This document shows positions 1 through 8,168 of a stretch of 37,733 bases of DNA, piece after piece; the stretch's first letter is position 1; every line of letters begins with the position of its first letter. Both the position numbers and the translations under genes were made by a program. This DNA comes from Phycisphaerae bacterium SM23_30 (GTDB taxonomy: Bacteria > Planctomycetota > Phycisphaerae > Sedimentisphaerales > SM23-30), in the NCBI GenBank assembly GCA_001303695.1, contig LJUC01000006.1:1-37733 (forward strand), given 5' to 3'. The notes under the pieces were generated by a model that saw only the letters and a list, made by a program, of their open reading frames with translations, was not told the origin of the DNA and made no database searches.

Positions 1-735
1 GGCCTGCTCTGCGGGATGCCGGTGCTAAAAGAGGTGTTGCGGCAATATGATGAAAGGTTAATATTGGATGCGGCATTTACCGATGGTCAGGAAGTACCCA
101 CCGGCGCCGCGGCGGGGTTAATTAACGGGCCCCTGCGGTCGCTGCTGGCGGCCGAACGCGTGTTGCTCAATTTTTTGCAGCGGCTAAGCGGCATCGCCAC
201 CACGACGGCGGCGTTCGTGGCGGCGGCGGCGGGTACCAAAGCAAAGATATACGATACTCGCAAAACCACGCCCGGCTGGCGGGAACTGGAGAAATACGCC
301 GTCCGCTGCGGCGGCGGCCGCAATCACCGACGGGGACTTTACGATGCCGTGCTGATCAAAGACAATCATCTTAGAGCCTTAGGAACGGGCGATCTAAAAG
401 AAAAACTTACCCAAACCGTCGAAAAGATACATAAACGCAGCGAAAAGATTGAATTTATAGAAGTGGAAGTAGATGACCTCAACCAGTTGCAGACCGTACT
501 GAGCGTGGAGGGCGTGGATATGGTCCTGCTGGACAATATGACGACCGAACAGTTGACCCGGGCCGTGCGTCTGCGCGATGAGGTGTCTGGCGATCGGAAA
601 TTCCTGTTGGAGGCGTCGGGCAGCATAACCTTAGAGAAAGTAGAACAAATCGCCCGGACCGGCGTCGATCGCATATCGGTAGGCGCCCTGACCCACTCCG
701 TCAGAGGCCTGGATATCGGCCTGGATTTGAGCTAA
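1..735 (+). CDS. nadC: Nicotinate-nucleotide pyrophosphorylase (carboxylating), 5' end truncated by the window edge
   Basis: The reading frame is open from base 1 (GLLCGMPVLKEVLRQYD...), so the ORF-track ATG at 16 is probably internal. NadC/QPRTase motifs: NFLQRLSGIATTTAAFV, KIYDTRKTTPGWRELEKYAVRCGGGRNHRRGLYDAVLIKDNH, EVEVDDL, LLDNM, LEASGSI, DRISVGALTHS. Confidence 0.96.
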   Translation, partial: GLLCGMPVLKEVLRQYDERLILDAAFTDGQEVPTGAAAGLINGPLRSLLAAERVLLNFLQRLSGIATTTAAFVAAAAGTKAKIYDTRKTTPGWRELEKYAVRCGGGRNHRRGLYDAVLIKDNHLRALGTGDLKEKLTQTVEKIHKRSEKIEFIEVEVDDLNQLQTVLSVEGVDMVLLDNMTTEQLTRAVRLRDEVSGDRKFLLEASGSITLEKVEQIARTGVDRISVGALTHSVRGLDIGLDLS

Positions 736-768
736 TAAATACGACCCGTAAGGTCGTGGCGATAATAT

Positions 769-1776
769 ATGACCCCCCCGTATCAAAATGAAACGGACGA
801 TGAACGGATCGGGGCGCAGCTGCTGGAATTATTGCGACGCAATAAAGGAAAGTGGGTGCAGATGGAGGCCCTGCGCCTGGCGCTGGAGCGGGAGCCGCCC
901 CGGATTCACCGGTTGATCGCGCAACTGGGCGAGATAGGTTATGAGATTGAAACCGCCCCCGTGAACGGGTTTCGTCTGGCCGGACCGGCGCCCCGTTTAA
1001 GTTCCCAATTGATCGAATTTGGCCTGGCCACCCGGCGGGTGGGTAAAAAGGTGCTGGTGTACGAAACGACCGACAGCACCAACGACGTCGCCTGGCATTA
1101 CGCCGCCGAAGCGGGTTATGACGGCCTGGCGGTGTTTGCCGAACATCAGCGCCGCGGCCGCGGCCGCCTGGGCCGCACCTGGCTGGCGCCTAAAGGCAGC
1201 AGCCTCCTATGTTCCATACTACTGCAGGATGAACCCGACCTCCGCCGGGAACCTTTAACCCTGCTGGCCGGCCTTGCCGTCGCCCGCGCCATAGTCCACG
1301 CCTGCCCCCTGCCCGTCAGCATCAACTGGCCTAACGATGTGACCGTCAGCCGGAAAAAGATCGCGGGGATTATGGTGGAATCAAGACAAATAAACTCTAA
1401 ATCCTGTTATGTCGTGGGCGCGGGCATCAACTGCCGGCAGACTCATGAGGATTTCGCCCCCGAAATACAATCCTTTGCCGCCTCCCTGCAGGAGCTTGCC
1501 GACCGGCCCGTCGATCGGCTGGAACTGGCCCGCCAGCTCCTCCGCGAGCTGGATTACTGGCTGGCGACCGTGAAAAACCAGGGCCTCGCCCGACTGCACG
1601 ATGAATGGTCGGCTTTATGCGACAACATCGGACGCCGCCTTACCCTTGTAAACAACAACCGCCGTTTCACCGGCCGCGTCATCGACGTAAACTGCCAAAA
1701 AGGCCTTATGCTCCAGTTGGACACCGGCGCCGTCATGCTCTTCGACGCCGCCACCACCACCGTCGAGATAACCTGA
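769..1776 (+). CDS. birA: Bifunctional biotin-[acetyl-CoA-carboxylase] ligase / biotin operon repressor
   Basis: N-terminal winged-helix-like region, then the biotin protein ligase core: TTDSTNDVAWHYA, EHQRRGRGRLGRTWLAPKGSSLLCSILL, INWPNDVTVSRKKIAGIMVES, VVGAGINC. Confidence 0.94.
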   Translation: MTPPYQNETDDERIGAQLLELLRRNKGKWVQMEALRLALEREPPRIHRLIAQLGEIGYEIETAPVNGFRLAGPAPRLSSQLIEFGLATRRVGKKVLVYETTDSTNDVAWHYAAEAGYDGLAVFAEHQRRGRGRLGRTWLAPKGSSLLCSILLQDEPDLRREPLTLLAGLAVARAIVHACPLPVSINWPNDVTVSRKKIAGIMVESRQINSKSCYVVGAGINCRQTHEDFAPEIQSFAASLQELADRPVDRLELARQLLRELDYWLATVKNQGLARLHDEWSALCDNIGRRLTLVNNNRRFTGRVIDVNCQKGLMLQLDTGAVMLFDAATTTVEIT

Positions 1777-1965
1777 TATTAACAATCAAAATTAAAAACC
1801 ATAACCCCAGCTTTGGGGACGATACCAAAATTTCACTTCGTAAACCATTGATTCTAATGAATTTATAGCAAGTACAAAATATTTAAGAAAATTACCCGCC
1901 CCCGCCCCCGGCGCTTTATCTAAACCAGCCCCCGGCGCCGGCAAGCGTTCCGTCATCCTCAGCGG

Positions 1966-2871
1966 ATGCAGGAGGCGATCCAGGAACGGATTCTCCGGCG
2001 CGTGTCCTGCCGGGATTATGAGAGGGTCCTGGAAGATATCTGTGACGGCTATGGCATAGACAAAAGCTCGGTCAGCCGCCATTGGAAGGCCGCCAGCACC
2101 CGCCAACTCCAACAGATGCTCCAGCGGCTTCTGGAGGATCTGGACCTGGCGGTCCTCTTGCTGGACGGCAAACGATTCTATAAATTCACCCTGATCGTGG
2201 CTTTGGGGGTCGATTTTGCCGGTCGCAAGCATGTGCTGGGCTTATGGGCCGGAGACACCGAGAACGCCGAGGTCTGCGGTCAATTGCTGGATGAATTGAT
2301 TGAGCGGGGCTTGGCCGTCGATAAAAATTATCTGTTTATTCTCGACGGTTCCAAGGCCCTGAAGAAGGCGGTGAAAAAGCGGTTTGGTCGTCACGGTCTC
2401 ATTCAGCGTTGCCGTCTGCATAAGGAGCGAAACCTCCAGAGCCATTTGCCCAAGCACTATCATCGTTTGTTGCGGATGAAATTGCAGACGGCCTGGAACA
2501 TGACCGACTACGCCGAAGCTCTGGCCGAACTGCGTAAAGTTCACGACTGGTTGGCCACGATCAATATCGCCGCCGCTCACAGCTTGGAGGAAGGATTGGA
2601 AGAGACCTTGACGGTCAATAAGTTGAAGTTGTCTCCGGTCCTGCGTAAGCTATTTTGCACCACCAATATGATTGAAAGCAGTTTGTCCCTGGCGGATGAT
2701 CTCTGTCGGAATGTCAAGCATTGGCGGGATGCGAATATGGCCTGGCGTTGGTGTGGCAGTGTCTTACTGGAAGCCGAGAAGCGTTTTCACCGGATTCGTG
2801 GTTATCGTGAGCTGCCGCTGTTAATTCAGGCGTTGGAAAAGGGAGTTGATGAGAAGCAGAAGGTAGCGTAA
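1966..2871 (+). mobile_element. IS256/mutator-type transposase remnant, 5' truncated
   Basis: RVSCRDYERVLEDICDGYGIDKSSVSRHWK, VLLLDGKRF, LFILDGSKALKKAVKKRFG, IQRCRLHKERNLQSHLPK and TTNMIESSLSLADD match the DDE core of mutator-type transposases. An in-frame TAA at 1921 removes the usual ~100-residue N-terminal region. Confidence 0.82.
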
Positions 2872-3125
2872 AATCATGGAGTCTAACTGAGCTATATGCT
2901 AAAGTTCAACGGAAAGTGGGACAACCTCCCATTCCTCCAGCGCCATCCTTGATTTGTACTTCACCATGAACGACCGGCATTCCCAGATGGCGATGAACAG
3001 CCTGAGCTTCAGCAGTGAAAATCCGGAAAATAGGACAGTTATAGGACAGTCAGGTGGCAATTTTTCTGCAAACCCCTCACAACCTATCCATTTCTAAGCA
3101 CTTACAAACACCCTCAAAAATGCAA

Positions 3126-3213
3126 CGGAGAGGGCGGGATTCGAACCCGCGGTACGGGTGAACCGCACACCGGTTTTCGAGACCAGCTCCTTAAGCCACT
3201 CGGACACCTCTCC
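3126..3213 (-). tRNA. tRNA-Ser, anticodon CGA
   Basis: The reverse complement GGAGAGGTGTCCGAGTGGCTTAAGGAGCTGGTCTCGAAAACCGGTGTGCGGTTCACCCGTACCGCGGGTTCGAATCCCGCCCTCTCC-G has acceptor GGAGAGG/CCTCTCC, the anticodon stem CTGGT-CTCGAAA-ACCGG, a long variable arm, the T-arm GCGGGTTCGAATCCCGC and discriminator G. CCA is not encoded. Confidence 0.96.
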
Positions 3214-3332
3214 ATATCTTAGGATATTCAGTATAATAAATAATCAAATTGAAGATAGTTATTTTGCCGGGTCAAACCTTCAAGTCAATTAAGTCATTAT
3301 ATTATAAGTAGTTATGAAATTGACTCAAAAGA

Positions 3333-3360
3333 TTGTTAATATTTTTTTATATGATATAAT
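3333..3360 (+). promoter_or_regulatory. Candidate sigma-70-type promoter for the histidine kinase operon
   Basis: TTGTTA, 16 nt, TATAAT, about 40 nt upstream of the ATG at 3400. Confidence 0.5.
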
Positions 3361-3399
3361 TAAGGGAAATTCAAGGTAGTCTTTAATAAAAGAAAATTT

Positions 3400-4533
3400 A
3401 TGAAAGATGAACAATCATATCGTACTACGGAATCGGCCTTACGGGAACGGGTCAAAGAACTTACCTGTCTATTTCAAATTGCCCAAATAGCGGCCAAACC
3501 TCATAAATTGCTTAAAGACACTCTCCAGGAAATAGTTGCTCTTCTTCCTTCGGCCTGGAAATACCCGGAGATCACCCAAGCCCGGTTATTGCTAGATAAA
3601 GTTGCCTACACCACGCCGGGATTTCGGGAAGGTTATCAAAAGTTATCTGCGGATGTGGTGATCAACGGCGTATATCGGGGAGAATTGGAAATCACTTACC
3701 TGGATGAGAAGCCTGAAATAGATGTGGGACCTTTTCTTAAAGAAGAACAATATTTGATAAATGCGGTGGCCCGTCAATTGGAGCTGGTTATCGAAAATAA
3801 ACAGGCCGAAGAAGACAAGATCAAATTGCAAGATCAATTACGACATGCCGACCGGCTGGCGACGATCGGCATGCTGGCGGCGGGGGTGGCGCATGAATTA
3901 AACGAACCTTTGGGAAATATTTTGGGATTTGCCCAATTGGCCAAAAAGCTGCCGGAAGTTTCGGAGCAGGTACGGCAGGATTTAGCAAAGATCGAACAGG
4001 CATCGTTGTATGCCCGGGAGATCATTCAAAAATTGCTCTTTTTCGCCCGTCAGCAACCGTTGAAGAAAGACCGGGTCAATCTTAATCAGCTCGTAGAAAA
4101 CGGTCTATCTTTTTTGGAGGCGCGCTGTACCAAAGAAGATATTAATTTGGTACGGAAGTTGAATTCGCAGGTGCCGGATATTATGGCCGATCCCTCTCAG
4201 ATTCATCAAACACTCGTTAATTTGGTAGTAAACGCCATCCAGGCCATGCCGGAAGGAGGTAGATTAACCGTGCGTACGGACGCCTCGGAAGATAATGTCA
4301 TCCTGATGGTGGAAGATACGGGAACGGGTATGGACGAAGAGCTGATTGAGAATATTTTTATGCCTTTTTTCACCACTAAAGAAATGGGAACGGGTTTGGG
4401 ATTGCCGGTAGTACATGGGATCGTCACGGCGCACGGGGGCACGATAAAAGTGGATAGCAAAGTGAATTTCGGGAGTCGATTTGTGGTTCAACTGCCCATA
4501 AAATCCGATGACGATTCGGAAGGTAACAGTTGA
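3400..4533 (+). CDS. Cytoplasmic sensor histidine kinase (GAF-like N-terminal region, HisKA, HATPase_c)
   Basis: H-box GMLAAGVAHELNEPLGNILGFAQL, N-box DPSQIHQTLVNLVVNAIQAM, G1 VEDTGTGM, F-box/G2 FMPFFTTKEMGTGLGLPVVHGIVTAHGG. No evident transmembrane segment. Confidence 0.94.
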   Translation: MKDEQSYRTTESALRERVKELTCLFQIAQIAAKPHKLLKDTLQEIVALLPSAWKYPEITQARLLLDKVAYTTPGFREGYQKLSADVVINGVYRGELEITYLDEKPEIDVGPFLKEEQYLINAVARQLELVIENKQAEEDKIKLQDQLRHADRLATIGMLAAGVAHELNEPLGNILGFAQLAKKLPEVSEQVRQDLAKIEQASLYAREIIQKLLFFARQQPLKKDRVNLNQLVENGLSFLEARCTKEDINLVRKLNSQVPDIMADPSQIHQTLVNLVVNAIQAMPEGGRLTVRTDASEDNVILMVEDTGTGMDEELIENIFMPFFTTKEMGTGLGLPVVHGIVTAHGGTIKVDSKVNFGSRFVVQLPIKSDDDSEGNS

Positions 4534-4534
4534 T

Positions 4535-5887
4535 ATGCCATCTCAGAAAAGTAAAGAACGAATATTGATTGTGGATGATTCTCAGAGCACTCTGGAGTTG
4601 CTCCAGCGCAATTTAACCGCAGAAAATTATCAGGTTTTTTCCGCCTCAGGAGTGACCGAAGCCGTCGAGGTGCTCGAGAACACGGCTGTGGACTTGGTCA
4701 TTACCGACTTGAAGATGCCCAAAATCAGCGGATTAGACCTGGTGCGACATGTGCGGGAAAATTACCATAATACTGAAGTGATTATGATCACCGGCTATGC
4801 CTCGATTGAAGGGGCGGTAAGCGCCGTCAAAAGCGGAGCGGAGGATTATCTGCCAAAACCTTTCACTGACCAGGAGCTATTAACGGCGGTGAACCGCGCC
4901 TTTGAAAAACTTAAGATACGACGTTTGGAGCAGGCCAGTAAATCCAAGATTAAGACGGGGCCGGGCGGTCTCATCGGTCAATCAAAAGCGATACAAAAGA
5001 TATATGCCGCTCTGGAAAAGGCGGCTTCCACCACAGCTACCGTCTTAATAACCGGCGAAAGCGGTACCGGTAAGGAATTGGTAGCACGGGCCATTCACTA
5101 CGGCAGTAGCTGCTCCTCGGCGCCGTTCGTGCCCGTTAATTGCGGGGGAATCCCCGAGACTCTCCTAGAGAGCGAGCTTTTCGGGCACGTCAAAGGAGCC
5201 TTCACCGGGGCCACTGAATCTCGGGCCGGTTTTTTTCATGCTGCCGACGGGGGGACGATCTTTCTCGATGAGATCGGTGAAATGAGCCTTTCCATGCAGG
5301 TTAAATTGTTACGCGTCCTGCAAGACAAACAGGTCTGTATGGTAGGGTCGCACCGATTGCGCGAGGTGAATGTCAGAATTCTGGCCGCTTCCAATAAGGA
5401 TTTGTCCGAAGCGGTGAAAAAAGGGACGTTTCGAGAGGATTTGTTTTACCGGTTGAATGTGATTTCGATTTTTCTGCCTCCGCTGCGTGAAAGGGGCGAC
5501 GATATTCTATTGTTAGCGCGGTATTTTGTCGACAAGTTTGCCAAGGAAATGGACAGGCCGCCGGTGCAGTTTTCCGATGAAGTTTTACAGGTATTGCGTA
5601 ATTATTACTGGCCGGGCAACGTGCGTGAGTTGGAAAACGTGGTCCAGCGGCTTTTGGTGATGACAGAGGGCAACTTAATTAAAGCGCCGGATTTACCCTC
5701 ATTGATGCGGTTTTCCGCCTTGCGGAAAAAAGGCTTCGATCGCACGTTAGCACAAGTAGAAGCGGAATATATCCGCCACGTGCTGGACAGCGTGCGAGGT
5801 AATAAGACTCGGGCGGCTAAAGTGTTGGGGATCGACCGTAAAACCCTCCGCGAAAAATTAAAAAGTATCGAAGAAGATAATAAATAA
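4535..5887 (+). CDS. Sigma-54-dependent response regulator, NtrC/AtoC-like (REC-AAA+-Fis HTH)
   Basis: REC domain ILIVDDSQ...LVITDLKMP...DYLPKPF; AAA+ GESGTGKELVARAIHYGS, ELFGHVKGAFTGATESRAGFF (GAFTGA sigma-54 contact loop), GGTIFLDEIGEM, PLRERGDDI, YYWPGNVRELENVV; C-terminal Fis-type HTH. The ATG at 4535 sits just after the kinase stop codon at 4531-4533; the ORF-track start at 4508 overlaps the kinase. Confidence 0.95.
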   Translation: MPSQKSKERILIVDDSQSTLELLQRNLTAENYQVFSASGVTEAVEVLENTAVDLVITDLKMPKISGLDLVRHVRENYHNTEVIMITGYASIEGAVSAVKSGAEDYLPKPFTDQELLTAVNRAFEKLKIRRLEQASKSKIKTGPGGLIGQSKAIQKIYAALEKAASTTATVLITGESGTGKELVARAIHYGSSCSSAPFVPVNCGGIPETLLESELFGHVKGAFTGATESRAGFFHAADGGTIFLDEIGEMSLSMQVKLLRVLQDKQVCMVGSHRLREVNVRILAASNKDLSEAVKKGTFREDLFYRLNVISIFLPPLRERGDDILLLARYFVDKFAKEMDRPPVQFSDEVLQVLRNYYWPGNVRELENVVQRLLVMTEGNLIKAPDLPSLMRFSALRKKGFDRTLAQVEAEYIRHVLDSVRGNKTRAAKVLGIDRKTLREKLKSIEEDNK

Positions 5888-6229
5888 ATTTTTTGGTATT
5901 ACCTTTTCCTGCCCTTCAATTTTTTTCTCAATCATACTTCATCGGTTACCTACGTATGAAAGAGGGAACTACGAGATTATTTGCCGCGCTAAAAATAACT
6001 CAAACAGAACATCTTGGTTTTGTTAGGTGTTTTTAAAAAAGCGGGGAGTTTTCCACCGGCGGGGTATTTTTCCCCGGAAGTTTCCACGACCAAATAAGAT
6101 CACCGTCGGTAAGCATCTCACTTTAGCAATTAAGGAGAAATTCTGTAAATCGTTGTATAATAAAAGGTTAACGCCGTCGAAAAATGCCGGGGCGTTTAAT
6201 TTTTCCGGTTTAGGTTTTGATCCGATCAT

Positions 6230-6246
6230 TTGGCACATCCTTTGTA
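6230..6246 (+). promoter_or_regulatory. Sigma-54-like -24/-12 promoter element
   Basis: TTGGCACATCCTTTGTA against consensus YTGGCACRNNNNTTGCW. The -24 block is perfect; the -12 block is TTGT instead of TTGC. Spacing is correct, and it lies about 60 nt upstream of the ATG at 6305. Confidence 0.55.
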
Positions 6247-6304
6247 TTAAGTTCCTTATGGAAAACGATGGAAAAATAAAACCTTAATCAAAAGGAGCAA
6301 AACC

Positions 6305-6643
6305 ATGCTGAAAACCAAAGAAAAAAGACACATGCCCCAAAACATCAAGACCAAGGTGTTTTACGATCTGTGTTCTACCTGCATCCACGCCAAATACTGC
6401 ACTTTTCCCCAGGATCCGATGACGCCGGTGCAGCAATGCGAAGAGTTTGATGATCGCGTCGAAGTTGCGCCGCGCCCGATCAAAGAAAGAAAGGATCTGG
6501 AGATGAACACTTCTGTTGGAGCAGAAAACGATCGAGAGGAAAAATCGCATTATAAAGGGTTATGCAGCGATTGTCGAAACCGGCATACCTGTGTTTTCCC
6601 GAAGCCTGAAGGTGGCGTCTGGTATTGCGAGGAATATCAGTAA
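6305..6643 (+). CDS. Small protein with two Cys-rich motifs, probably metal-binding
   Basis: Preceded by the RBS AAAAGGAG. Two copies of C-x2-C-x5-C-x-FP-x(8-11)-C-E-E-[FY]: LCSTCIHAKYCTFPQDPMTPVQQCEEF and LCSDCRNRHTCVFPKPEGGVWYCEEY. Confidence 0.8.
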   Translation: MLKTKEKRHMPQNIKTKVFYDLCSTCIHAKYCTFPQDPMTPVQQCEEFDDRVEVAPRPIKERKDLEMNTSVGAENDREEKSHYKGLCSDCRNRHTCVFPKPEGGVWYCEEYQ

Positions 6644-6740
6644 CCAAAAAGAAACCAGCAGATGGTAAGCGTCTCTTATGGATGAAGATTAGTCTCATGA
6701 GTTTGTTAAAAATCCCTCTTGATAAATTGGAGATTCGATT

Positions 6741-8069
6741 ATGACCAGAGTAATAGAAAATATTACCGGATCCGCCGCGGAAACCATAGAAACAAAGGGG
6801 GCTGCAAAAGTTGCAACAAGACCAAAACCTACCAATCTCTATGAGGATGTCCGCAGTCTTATATTGGATATCGTAGATAAAATGCACCTTGAAGAACGGT
6901 ATCCGAGGCAAAATATCGTGCAGCGTTTTCTAGAGCCCGACAAGGTAATTGTCTTTACTGTCTATGTGCAGCGTGACAACGGCTCAGTGGACATTTTCGA
7001 GTGTTACCGGGTTCAGCACGATGATACGCTGGGCTGTTATAAAGGGGGCATCCGATTTCATCCGGAGGTAAACCTAGACGAGGTCAAGGCCCTAGCCACC
7101 TGGATGACCATTAAAACGGCTCTGGTGGATATTCCCTTCGGCGGCGCCAAGGGCGGCATCAAAGTGGACCCGACCAAACTGTCGGTGGCGGAGCTGGAGC
7201 GCCTGGTGCGTAAGTACACCCAGGGTCTGTTGAACGATATAGGACCGGCTTCTGACATTCCGGCCCCGGATGTGGGCACTTCCTCTCGGGAAATGGCCTG
7301 GATTTACGACGAGTATCGCAAACATCGCACGGTGGCCCGCGGGGTGGTAACCGGAAAACCTATTGAGGTGGGAGGCTCGCTAGGTCGTTCGGCGGCTACC
7401 GGCAACGGGATGGTGTGTACCATGATGCAGGCTATTAAGGATTTGGGATTAAAGGATCCCACGGTGGCCATTCAGGGATTCGGTAACGTGGGAAGCCATG
7501 CTGCTCTGGCATGTGCCGCCCGAGGCATTACGGTAGATGCGGTGAACGATGTGTATGGAGGTATTTACAACAACCAAGGTATAAACATACCGGCTTTGGT
7601 GCAACACGTCAACCAAACCGGCAGTGTGGTCGGCTTTTCGGGGGCGGATAAATTGCTCGACGACATCATAGCCTACCCCTGCGACATTTTATTACCTTGT
7701 GCATTGGAAGGCGCCATCACCGCCGAAAATGCCCATATGGTTCAGGCACGCCTGATTGTCGAGGGAGCGAACGGGCCGGTGACATTGGACGCCGACGACG
7801 TCTTAAACGACATGGGGGTGTTAATCATACCTGATATCCTGGCCAACAGCGGCGGGGTGATTGTCAGCTATTACGAAACGGTCCAGAACCGCCAGGGATT
7901 ATATTGGGAAGAAAAGAAAGTAAATGATCTGCTCTACCGGCAAATCACCAAGGCATATCAGCAGGTCAGTAACATGGCCCGAAAACAAAATATCAGTTAT
8001 CGTAAAGCAAGTTACTATTTGGCCATTGATAAAATCGCCCGCGCCATTATCATGCGCGGCGCCCAATAA
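6741..8069 (+). CDS. Glu/Leu/Phe/Val dehydrogenase (glutamate dehydrogenase family)
   Basis: YKGGIRFHPEVNLDEVKALATWMTIKTALVDIPFGGAKGGIKVDP, DIPAPDVGTSSREMAWIYDEYRK, Rossmann VAIQGFGNVGSHAA, ILLPCALEGAIT, IVEGANGPVT, DILANSGGVIVSYYE. GGAG upstream of the ATG. Confidence 0.96.
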   Translation: MTRVIENITGSAAETIETKGAAKVATRPKPTNLYEDVRSLILDIVDKMHLEERYPRQNIVQRFLEPDKVIVFTVYVQRDNGSVDIFECYRVQHDDTLGCYKGGIRFHPEVNLDEVKALATWMTIKTALVDIPFGGAKGGIKVDPTKLSVAELERLVRKYTQGLLNDIGPASDIPAPDVGTSSREMAWIYDEYRKHRTVARGVVTGKPIEVGGSLGRSAATGNGMVCTMMQAIKDLGLKDPTVAIQGFGNVGSHAALACAARGITVDAVNDVYGGIYNNQGINIPALVQHVNQTGSVVGFSGADKLLDDIIAYPCDILLPCALEGAITAENAHMVQARLIVEGANGPVTLDADDVLNDMGVLIIPDILANSGGVIVSYYETVQNRQGLYWEEKKVNDLLYRQITKAYQQVSNMARKQNISYRKASYYLAIDKIARAIIMRGAQ

Positions 8070-8168
8070 GATAACTTATTTGACAAGGACGAATGGAAGG
8101 CAAGATCAGGTTGTGACGGTGTAATATATTTTTATCATTAAACGCATGAGGAATTATGTAAAATAGTG

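Noticed and set aside
1805-1818. CCCCAGCTTTGGGG hairpin after birA as a terminator
   Set aside because: Perfect 5-bp stem, but short and not followed by a T-tract, so a rho-independent terminator is not supported.
1792-2232. 146-aa minus-strand ORF over the IS remnant
   Set aside because: Antisense to the transposase reading frame, which has clear family motifs.
3126-3213. tRNA-Ser as an integration site of a genomic island
   Set aside because: No duplicated 3' tRNA fragment and no integrase gene seen in the window; only an IS256-type remnant is nearby.
6027-6287. 86-aa + ORF upstream of the Cys-motif gene
   Set aside because: Overlaps the sigma-54-like element and has low-complexity composition without recognisable motifs.
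8070-8168. Bidirectional terminator between the convergent GDH and 1583-aa genes
   Set aside because: No strong stem-loop with a T-tract could be identified by eye in the 99-bp gap.
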